A stretch of DNA of 43,368 bases. It comes from Prevotellaceae bacterium UBA1075. Its GTDB lineage: Bacteria > Bacteroidota > Bacteroidia > Bacteroidales > Bacteroidaceae. Shown here piece by piece: positions 37,560-43,368 of the stretch. The notes below the pieces were generated by a model. The model saw only the letters and a program-made list of their open reading frames with translations, ran no database searches and had not been told where the DNA came from. The translations under genes were made by a program, and so were the position numbers. The stretch is taken from NCBI GenBank assembly GCA_002316015.1, contig DCCS01000016.1, positions 1 through 43,368 on the forward strand, given 5' to 3'. Within the stretch, counting starts at the first letter, position 1, and each line of letters starts with the position of its first letter.

Positions 37560-40256
37560 TCACGTCCTTCCTGCCTGTGCTATCATGTTGCGAAGCCGGG
37601 CGGCGAAGTCGTGGGCTGCAGCCAGGCACTCCAGGGTGAGGTGCATCCGATAGCGCCAATAGTGGTGAGGCTTGGCGGGTATGTTGATGCGCTCGGCCTC
37701 GGGGTTCGGGCCTGCCAGCGCTTCGCTGGTGGAGAGCCAGTCCTGCAGGCTCAGCAGGCACAGCATCGATGGCGAGGCCAGGTGTTGCTCCACCACTTGC
37801 GCGCATAGCCATGCGGGCATCTCCCTGGGAGCCTCCCCGTCGTGGTGCAGCACATGCCGCCAGTAGAGCCTTGCCCGTCCGGGCTCCTCCTCCCACCAGC
37901 CGCGCAGGGTGGGCATGTCATGGGTGGATATGGTACACACACTGCGGTAGGGGTTGTCGTCCAGGTTGGCAAAGAGTTGCCCGTAGGTCTTGGGCATCGT
38001 CTGTATCTCCAGTGTGAGGATGCGCAGCCTTTCAAGCACGGGCTGCACACAGGCGGGCACCATGCCCAGGTCCTCGGCACACGCCAGCATGTGGGTGGCG
38101 CCGACCAGGGCGGGCAGCACTTTCATGGCGTGGCTCTCCCACAACTTGTTGTGCCGCTCATAGAAATAGTGGTTGTGAATGCGGCGGAAGGCATCCTGCT
38201 CCTGGGGATTCAGCGCGCGGAACACAGGCTCGCCCCCGGCTCCTATGCAGGGGTGGTAGCGGTCAGCCGACTCCTCGTCATGGACGAAGAGCACCTGGCC
38301 TGTGAGGCGCGTCAGGCCCAGGCGTATTTGCGCGTTGTGCTTGTCACCGGCATCCTTCTCTTCGGGAAAGCGCTGCTGTATCTTCCTCTGCGTGGACAGT
38401 TCCGCGCGCAGACGGTAACGCCCCTGCCCGCACGGCTCCACGCAATGTTCCCTTACCCATCCCGACAGCCCTGCGAAGAAGTTGTCCAGGACAGTGTCGG
38501 TGATGTACGGCTCGGCCATCGTCTCGGGATGTACGCCGAGCCCGAAGCCCGCTATCTCCTCCCTGCTCATAGGCAGCGAGGGCGAGAAGTGCCCCAGCAT
38601 TCCGTTTGTGCAGCACAGGGGAATCTGCCAGATGCGGAAGAAGCCCAGCACGTGGTCCATGCGGAAGGCGTCGAAGTAGCGCGACATCCAGGAGAGCCTA
38701 TCACGCCACCACAGGTAGCCGTCCTGCGCCATGGCCTCCCAGTTGTAGGTGGGGAACCCCCAGTTCTGCCCTGTGGCGCTGAACGCGTCGGGCGGCGCGC
38801 CCGCCTGCCCGTCCATGTGGAACAGCCCTGGCGATGTCCATGCCTCCACGCTTGTGCGGCTCACGCCTATGGGTATGTCGCCCTTGAGCCACACTCCCAG
38901 GCTGCGGGCATGGTCTGCGGCACGCTTCAGCTGCTTGTCGAGGATGTATTGGACAAAGGCGTAATATCCTGCCTCCCGCCCCCTTTGCCTTACCATCATG
39001 CGCGCCTCGCCCGGCTTGTAGGCACTGTGCTCTGGCCATTGCGTGAAGTCGGCAGTCCCATACTGGTCACGCAGCAGGCAGAAAGCGCAATAGGGTATCA
39101 GCCAGTCCTCGGCCTCGGCCTGGAACCGCAGGAAGTCATCATCGTCCACGAGTGCGCTCCCCTCCTGGAGGTAGAGCGCGTGCAGATAGTCGCACTTCAG
39201 CTTGTTTGCCGCCTCGTAATCCAGTTGGGGCATGGCGTTGAGCTCGGCCGCCCTTTCCCCGAAACGGCTCATGCTCTCCTGCGACTTCAGCCTGGGCAGT
39301 TGGCGCAGGTCGGCATACATGGGGTGCAGGGCATAAACGCTCATTCCGCTGTAGGGATAGCTGTCGCGCCAGGTGTGCGTCTGGGTGGTGTCATAGACGG
39401 GCAGCAACTGCACGGCGTGCATGCCCGCCTGCGCTGCCAGGTCTGCCATCGTGGCCAGGTCGCCAAAGTCACCCACTCCCTGGCTGCCCTCGCTTCGAAG
39501 TGAGAACACAGGAACCACCACTCCTGCCACACGCCACCGATGCTCCGGAAGCCGTATCCCGTGGTCAAATACCGCCAGCACAGTCTGCGGCAAGATGGCC
39601 GAGGACGGGCTCCTGCGGTTCCCGCCCTGCTCCCACTCCAGCATGCTGCCGGTCTGTTCGTCCAGCATCACATACTTGTATTCAAAGGGCATCGACAGCC
39701 CCTCGGCATCGAGTGACAGCACCCACTCGCCCGGGGCATAAGGCTGCATGCGTATGGCCTGTGACACGTTCCAGCCCCCCAGGGAGGGCTGGTCACCGAC
39801 CAGGGCAAGCACCTGCCCGGCACCCAGTTGCGGGGCCAGGACTCTGAAGACTATCGTGCGCGCGTAATATATAATAGGTGTGCGGGCAGGAGAAGGGGCG
39901 GCGGAACACATGGTGCTGTGTGTGTATGCCGATGTGTAGAGATGGCTGTCCTGGGGGATGTCGCGCCAGTAGTCGGGGAAGTTGAACGCGAGGAAGTCTC
40001 TTGCGGGGAATCTCCTGGGCACCGCATTCCATTCGCGCCGCACCACACGCTGTTCCTTGACCACCACATAGCGGTACTGGAACGCGCATATTCCCTGTGC
40101 GGGCAGTGTGAAGCGTCCTGTCCACGCCTGCCCGTCCGCCGTTCCCAGGGCAAGCACGGACTGTCCGCGTCCACCGCTTATCTTCTCCGTCTCTATCTCC
40201 ACCGCGATGCTCTCGCCCCATTGGGTGCGGTATTCTATGCTGAATGTCAGTTCCAT
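37560..40256 (-). CDS. malQ: 4-alpha-glucanotransferase (amylomaltase), two CBM20 domains
   Basis: The enzyme transfers alpha-1,4-glucan segments and releases glucose from maltooligosaccharides and glycogen. The 898-residue product has no signal peptide. Two CBM20-like starch-binding domains lie at about residues 1-95 and 115-225 (LALVGDQPSLGGWN), then a GH77 barrel with FRMDHVLGFFRIW (nucleophile Asp534), CAEDLGMVP (acid/base Glu728) and STHDMPTLRGWW. The tandem-CBM20 GH77 form is usual in Bacteroidetes and plants. ATG at 40256 was chosen because homology starts there and a promoter lies just upstream; the longer open frame crosses that promoter. Confidence 0.95.
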   Translation of the reverse strand: MELTFSIEYRTQWGESIAVEIETEKISGGRGQSVLALGTADGQAWTGRFTLPAQGICAFQYRYVVVKEQRVVRREWNAVPRRFPARDFLAFNFPDYWRDIPQDSHLYTSAYTHSTMCSAAPSPARTPIIYYARTIVFRVLAPQLGAGQVLALVGDQPSLGGWNVSQAIRMQPYAPGEWVLSLDAEGLSMPFEYKYVMLDEQTGSMLEWEQGGNRRSPSSAILPQTVLAVFDHGIRLPEHRWRVAGVVVPVFSLRSEGSQGVGDFGDLATMADLAAQAGMHAVQLLPVYDTTQTHTWRDSYPYSGMSVYALHPMYADLRQLPRLKSQESMSRFGERAAELNAMPQLDYEAANKLKCDYLHALYLQEGSALVDDDDFLRFQAEAEDWLIPYCAFCLLRDQYGTADFTQWPEHSAYKPGEARMMVRQRGREAGYYAFVQYILDKQLKRAADHARSLGVWLKGDIPIGVSRTSVEAWTSPGLFHMDGQAGAPPDAFSATGQNWGFPTYNWEAMAQDGYLWWRDRLSWMSRYFDAFRMDHVLGFFRIWQIPLCCTNGMLGHFSPSLPMSREEIAGFGLGVHPETMAEPYITDTVLDNFFAGLSGWVREHCVEPCGQGRYRLRAELSTQRKIQQRFPEEKDAGDKHNAQIRLGLTRLTGQVLFVHDEESADRYHPCIGAGGEPVFRALNPQEQDAFRRIHNHYFYERHNKLWESHAMKVLPALVGATHMLACAEDLGMVPACVQPVLERLRILTLEIQTMPKTYGQLFANLDDNPYRSVCTISTHDMPTLRGWWEEEPGRARLYWRHVLHHDGEAPREMPAWLCAQVVEQHLASPSMLCLLSLQDWLSTSEALAGPNPEAERINIPAKPHHYWRYRMHLTLECLAAAHDFAARLRNMIAQAGRT

Positions 40257-40283
40257 TTTGCCATTGGCGCTGTGTTCTATACG

Positions 40284-40314
40284 CAAATTTAGTGGAAAAT
40301 GGAGAGAGACACAA
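40284..40314 (-). promoter_or_regulatory. Promoter of malQ
   Basis: On the minus strand TTG (40312-40314), 20 bp, then TAAATTTG (40284-40291), 28 bases before the malQ ATG. It is back to back with the promoter of the RNA candidate. Confidence 0.75.
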
Positions 40315-40345
40315 CCTTTTTGCCGAAAAACATTCCCCGTTTCCC

Positions 40346-40376
40346 TTGGACGGAATGCGGATTTGCCGTACCTTTG
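40346..40376 (+). promoter_or_regulatory. Promoter of the unassigned RNA unit
   Basis: TTG (40346-40348), 20 bp, then TACCTTTG (40369-40376), an exact -7 match. The start is expected at about 40383. No protein-coding gene of normal size follows. Confidence 0.75.
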
Positions 40377-40382
40377 TCTCAG

Positions 40383-40632
40383 GAACATGATAGAGAGCGA
40401 CAAGCCTACCGCACTGGTTCGACTGGGATACTCATCAATAATAAACGTGAAACCGAGAAAAGTTTCACTTGCCAATGGCGGGCCACGCTCCGCAAGGAGT
40501 TCCGAAGAGGACGGTGGATTACAAAGGCGGTGAACACTCAAAACCTATTCATTCGGAGTTTCATCACATCACCAGTGCGGTTCTTATAGGGCGGATGGGA
40601 ATGCGGGGAGCATTCCCGTCCGCCCTCATTCT
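40383..40632 (+). ncRNA. Candidate structured non-coding RNA, about 250 nt, family not recognised
   Basis: The unit lies between a consensus promoter and a strong terminator, and its base composition is clearly less GC-rich than that of its neighbours. ACCGCACTGGT (40408-40418) is the exact reverse complement of ACCAGTGCGGT (40571-40581), closing the molecule. Inside this, GAT-ACTC (40427-40433) pairs with GAGT-TTC-ATC (40556-40565). Local hairpins are GTGAAAC/GTTTCAC (40447-40468) and CTCC-GCAA-GGAG (40488-40499, GNRA loop). It does not show the SRP RNA, RNase P or tmRNA landmarks I know; a divergent 6S-type RNA is possible. A 48-codon frame at 40387-40533 begins almost at the transcript start and ends in Arg-Arg; it resembles nothing I know and has no ribosome-binding site. 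Confidence 0.6.
40589..40630 (+). terminator. Terminator of the RNA unit
   Basis: GGGCGGATGGGAATGC (40589-40604) pairs with GCATTCCCGTCCGCCC (40610-40625), 16 pairs with one G-U and a GGGGA loop, followed by TCATTCTTCT. The stretch to the next hairpin at 40741 shows no gene. Confidence 0.85.
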
Positions 40633-40740
40633 TCTGCCCGGGCAGCATAACGGAGGGAGAGGTGATGCCCAACGAAGCCCACGCGGGCAGGCAAACCCTT
40701 CCAGTCCATCCCAAACCATGGCATATTGAAAGAAATGTCA

Positions 40741-40766
40741 GCGGTTTACACACTCACGTAAACCGT
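40741..40766 (-). terminator. Terminator downstream of tRNA-Met
   Basis: CGGTTTAC (40742-40749) pairs perfectly with GTAAACCG (40758-40765), plus an outer G-U pair. On the minus strand it is followed by TGACATTTCTTTC. It starts 11 nt past the tRNA 3' end. Confidence 0.7.
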
Positions 40767-40777
40767 TGACATTAGCG

Positions 40778-40851
40778 TGGACCAGCTAGGGCTTGAACCT
40801 AGGACCTCCAGATTATGAGTCTGTTGCTCTAACCAACTGAGCTACAAGTCC
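40778..40851 (-). tRNA. tRNA-Met (anticodon CAT)
   Basis: The 74-nt minus-strand cloverleaf has acceptor GGACTTG/CTGGTCC (one U-U mismatch and one G-U), D arm GCTC/GAGC with AGTTGGTTA, anticodon loop CTCATAA with anticodon CAT, T arm CTAGG-TTCAAGC-CCTAG and discriminator A. CCA is not encoded, as usual in this phylum. The first anticodon-stem pair is A-G. The acceptor is not the initiator type, so elongator Met is most likely; tRNA-Ile2 with a modified C cannot be fully excluded. Confidence 0.95.
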
Positions 40852-40880
40852 GGTGCGAGGCGACTGCCCGCTTGCGGGTG

Positions 40881-40912
40881 CAAAATTAGTTAAAAACGGC
40901 GAGACCGCCAAA
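40881..40912 (-). promoter_or_regulatory. Promoter of tRNA-Met
   Basis: On the minus strand TTTG (40909-40912), 20 bp, then TAATTTTG (40881-40888), 30 bases upstream of the mature 5' end. Confidence 0.75.
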
Positions 40913-40928
40913 CGCCCGCCGCCAAAAA

Positions 40929-40960
40929 TTTGGCCTGCCCAGGATTATTGGCTAATTTTG
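40929..40960 (+). promoter_or_regulatory. Promoter of ribF
   Basis: TTTG (40929-40932), 20 bp, then TAATTTTG (40953-40960). It is divergent from the tRNA promoter and gives a leader of about 95 nt. Confidence 0.75.
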
Positions 40961-41060
40961 CAGCCCTAACCACAGCCTTGTCCTCGCCCGATGGCAGAGG
41001 CGCACCGCCGCGCTGGAGCCGCTGCCATGCCTCGCGGGAAAGGCTGATATGCGAGGGACA

Positions 41061-41948
41061 ATGAAGAGATACGCCGCCACCATAGGTTTTTTTGACGGGG
41101 TTCACCGTGGGCACCAGTACCTTGTGGCCCAGTTGCGCGCGTGCGCCGCCTCGATGGGCTTGCCGTCGATGCTGATAACCTTTGACAGGCACCCGCGCCA
41201 GGTGCTTCATGCCGACTATGTGCCCAAGTTGCTCTCCACGCTTGACGAGAAGGTGGAGCTGCTCTGGCAGACGGGCGTGGACGAGGTGCGGGTGCTGCAC
41301 TTTACGCCCCAGATGGCCGCCATGGACGCGCGCTCGTTCATGCGCGACGTGCTTGCCGGGGAGCTGCATGTGGCTGTACTGATGATGGGATACGACCACC
41401 AGTTTGGGCACGGCGGCGGCACCTTCCCCCAGTACCAGGCCTGGGGCGCGGAGGCCGGCATCCAGGTGGTGCGGGCCACGGGCATGCCGGGCCCGAAGGT
41501 GAGCAGCAGTGCCATCAGGCGGCTGGTGTCCTCGGGCGACGTGGCGGGCGCGGCGCGGCTGTTGGGGCGTGACTACATGATTGCGGGGACGGTGGTGGGC
41601 GGCCACCATGTGGGGCGCGGGCTGGGCTTTCCCACGGCCAACATCGTCCTGCCGGCCGGGAAGATGACACCTGCCAGCGGCGTGTATGCCGTCAGCGTCC
41701 TGCTTCCCGGCGGGGAGCGGCGGGGCGGGATGCTCTGCATAGGCAACCGCCCCACCCTGCACAACGGCGAGGACGTGACGGTGGAGGTCAACATCTTTGA
41801 CTTCCGGGGCGACTTGTACAACAAGGAGATAAGGGTGGAGTTCGTGGGGCGGCTGCGCGATGAGCGCGCCTTCCCCTCGGTGGACGCCCTGCGCAGGCAG
41901 CTGGCACAGGACGAGTTCCAGGCCCGCCTGCTGCTGGGGCAGGCATGA
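41061..41948 (+). CDS. ribF: Bifunctional riboflavin kinase / FMN adenylyltransferase
   Basis: The enzyme phosphorylates riboflavin to FMN and adenylates FMN to FAD. The 295-residue product has the N-terminal nucleotidyltransferase domain with the HxGH-type motif GFFDGVHRGHQYL, LITFDRHP, GYDHQFGHGG and KVSSSAIRRL, and the C-terminal kinase domain with GRGLGFPTANI and NIFDFRGDLYNKEIRVEFVGRLRDE. I prefer ATG at 41061, which has GAGGG 5 nt upstream; an in-frame ATG at 41049 would add four residues. The N-terminus is shorter than in E. coli RibF but typical of this group. The methyltransferase gene follows after 40 nt on the same strand. Confidence 0.96.
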   Translation: MKRYAATIGFFDGVHRGHQYLVAQLRACAASMGLPSMLITFDRHPRQVLHADYVPKLLSTLDEKVELLWQTGVDEVRVLHFTPQMAAMDARSFMRDVLAGELHVAVLMMGYDHQFGHGGGTFPQYQAWGAEAGIQVVRATGMPGPKVSSSAIRRLVSSGDVAGAARLLGRDYMIAGTVVGGHHVGRGLGFPTANIVLPAGKMTPASGVYAVSVLLPGGERRGGMLCIGNRPTLHNGEDVTVEVNIFDFRGDLYNKEIRVEFVGRLRDERAFPSVDALRRQLAQDEFQARLLLGQA

Positions 41949-41988
41949 GCAGCCTGGGCGAAGCCACCTTGCCATCCAGGCACACGGC

Positions 41989-43158
41989 ATGATGGACAAT
42001 CGGGAATACATACTCAGGCATCGCGGTGAAGATGTGCGCGTGCTGGCTCTGCGCGGAGCGGAGGCGGGCGTGGATGTCCCCTACTGCCTGTGCCAGATAG
42101 AGGCGTGGCAGAAGGCGCGCGTCAAGTTGCCGCGCTGGGCCGCGACCGACGGCATTCTGTTCCCGCCACGTCTCAACATGGAGCAGTGCAGCAGCCAGTG
42201 GGCAGCCGAGTACAAGGCCCGGCAGGTGGAGCGGCTCCTGCCCCGGGGGCGCGCCTCGATGGCCGACCTCACAGGCGGCCTCGGTGTCGATTTCAGTTTC
42301 CTGGCCCCCCTGTTCCGCTCCGCCACGTATGTCGAGCGCGACCCCGGGCTCTGCGAGGCAGCGCTTCACAACCTGCCCCTGCTGGGCGCGGCGCATGCCC
42401 GTGTGGAGTGCGCGGCAGCAGAGGATTTCCTGAAAGCCACGGGATGCCATGACCTGATTTACCTGGACCCTTCCCGCCGCGACGGGACCGGGCGCAAGGT
42501 GGTGGCCCTGCACGACTGCTCGCCCGACGTGCAGGCACTCGCCGGCACACTCCGTGCCAGGGCTCGCCTGGTGATGGTCAAGCTCTCGCCGATGCTTGAC
42601 ATCAGCCACACCCTGGCCGCGCTGCCCGACGTGCGCGAAGTGCACGTGGTGAGCGTCGAGGGCGAGTGCCGCGAACTCCTGCTGGCGCTTGCCCCCGGCG
42701 AGGCATCCCCGGTGTACCGCTGCGCCAACCTGGGCCGCACTCCCCAGTACTTCTCCACCAGCGGGAGGCACGCCCGTCCGCGTGTCGCTCCCCGCCCCGC
42801 GCGGTTTCTCTATGAGCCCAATGCCTCCATACTGAAGGCGGGGGTGCAGGATGCCCTGTGCGCGCGTTGCGGCGTGGAGAAACTGCATCCCTTCAGCCAC
42901 CTCTTCACCAGCGAAGTATTGTGCGGGGACTTTCCCGGACGACGCTTCCGTATAGAGGGAGTCTCGGCCTGCGGCAAGCGTGAGCTGAAGACGTTTCTGC
43001 GCGATGTGCGCCAGGCCAATCTGGCCGTGAGGAACTTCCCCTCCACCGTGGCCGCGCTGCGCAAGCAGTGGCGCCTGGCCGAGGGAGGGGACATCTATCT
43101 CTTTGCCACCACCCTGGCCGACGGAAGCCACGCGCTTGTGCGCTGCTCCAGGGTGTGA
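41989..43158 (+). CDS. Class I SAM-dependent methyltransferase with a THUMP-like C-terminal domain
   Basis: The 389-residue product has an N-terminal helical part (about 1-80; KLPRWAATDGILFPPRLNMEQCSS), a Rossmann methyltransferase core with the SAM-binding motif ADLTGGLGVDFSFL (about 90-103) and the catalytic-type motif IYLDPSRRD (about 155-165), and a C-terminal THUMP-like region with FLYEPNASILKAGVQD and LHPFSHLFTS. This arrangement is common in Bacteroidetes and is presumed to modify RNA; the target base is unknown. It follows ribF by 40 nt, probably in the same transcript. A weak hairpin (CGTCTG/CAGACG, 43180-43196) follows the stop. Two adjacent ATG codons occur at 41989 and 41992. Confidence 0.9.
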   Translation: MMDNREYILRHRGEDVRVLALRGAEAGVDVPYCLCQIEAWQKARVKLPRWAATDGILFPPRLNMEQCSSQWAAEYKARQVERLLPRGRASMADLTGGLGVDFSFLAPLFRSATYVERDPGLCEAALHNLPLLGAAHARVECAAAEDFLKATGCHDLIYLDPSRRDGTGRKVVALHDCSPDVQALAGTLRARARLVMVKLSPMLDISHTLAALPDVREVHVVSVEGECRELLLALAPGEASPVYRCANLGRTPQYFSTSGRHARPRVAPRPARFLYEPNASILKAGVQDALCARCGVEKLHPFSHLFTSEVLCGDFPGRRFRIEGVSACGKRELKTFLRDVRQANLAVRNFPSTVAALRKQWRLAEGGDIYLFATTLADGSHALVRCSRV

Positions 43159-43282
43159 CGGAACTTCCCGTCCCTGACGCGTCTGTTCCCCAGACGAGCC
43201 CTCCCCCCCCAGACCCTTTCGCCGCTCCCCGGCCGAGGCAGTCCACCGCCCCGCCCCCAGGCGGCATCCTCTGTCTTCCGTT

Positions 43283-43368
43283 CAGCCCAGGCTGGACGGT
43301 CATCGCAGCGCACCGCGTTGGCAGATGCAGTGCGCCGCGATAGCAGATGCAGTGCGCTGCATTGGCCG
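43283..43368. repeat. 22-bp tandem intergenic repeat, cluster 3 (cut by the window end)
   Basis: Units begin at 43305, 43327 and 43349 with period 22 and a diverged sequence (GCAGTGCGCYGC followed by AT-joint bases such as GCAGAT). They are preceded by CAGCC-CA-GGCTGGACGGTC (43283-43302), the same motif that borders cluster 1 but in the opposite orientation relative to the units. The array continues beyond the window. Confidence 0.75.

Noticed and set aside
37447..37896. N-terminal extension of the rhamnosidase into malQ
   Set aside because: It overlaps malQ coding sequence and lacks homology; the signal peptide begins at 37446.
40257..40541. N-terminal extension of malQ
   Set aside because: It would cross the malQ promoter and the divergent RNA unit; CBM20 homology starts at the ATG at 40256.
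40383..40632. tmRNA, RNase P RNA or SRP RNA
   Set aside because: I see no tRNA-like ends with a tag reading frame, no RNase P core motifs and no SRP GGAA hairpin; the length also fits poorly.

Overview
The window is GC-rich chromosomal DNA from a member of the Bacteroidales, probably Prevotellaceae or a close relative. Three things point there. Many genes are preceded by the Bacteroidetes promoter (TTTG or TTG at -33, about 19-21 bp, then TAnnTTTG at -7). Two secreted proteins end in a type IX secretion (T9SS) type A sorting tail. The protein repertoire also fits: a two-CBM20 MalQ, psd-pssA, dnaE-trx, a twin-arginine Gfo/Idh/MocA protein, a DUF1080 protein and exported GH43, GH76, GH78 and GH2 enzymes. 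No SusC/SusD pair, integrase, insertion sequence or CRISPR array is visible.

Layout. 1-192 is the tail of an Rpn/PD-(D/E)XK-type protein. cysS (+) converges on a minus-strand pair, SGNH hydrolase-manC, across a 675-bp gap with a strong hairpin, an AT-rich patch and 22-bp repeats. Next on the minus strand are greA-HIT and a thioredoxin-fold lipoprotein without the CxxC pair. pnp (+) converges on a 2296-residue T9SS-exported modular protein (minus) across a gap holding a 44-bp tandem repeat. psd-pssA (minus) is divergent from dnaE-trxA-small acidic protein (+), which converges on glf (minus).

The carbohydrate region (25-40 kb) has two arms. On + lie GH43 arabinanase-like, Gfo/Idh/MocA oxidoreductase, DUF1080 (3-keto-glycoside hydrolase type) and GH76 alpha-mannanase-like. 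On minus lie malQ and then GH78 rhamnosidase, SGNH esterase and GH2. The two arms converge at paired hairpins. The oxidoreductase-DUF1080 pair suggests an oxidative route of glycoside cleavage working beside ordinary hydrolases.

Between malQ and a tRNA-Met is an unassigned transcription unit of about 250 nt (40.38-40.63 kb). It has its own promoter, a strong terminator and an 11-bp perfect pairing between its two ends, so it is probably a structured non-coding RNA. It is the best candidate here for something undescribed. The window ends with ribF, a THUMP-like methyltransferase gene and a third cluster of the 22-bp intergenic repeat. All three 22-bp clusters and the 44-bp array lie 3' of genes, next to terminators, and look like a genome-wide family.
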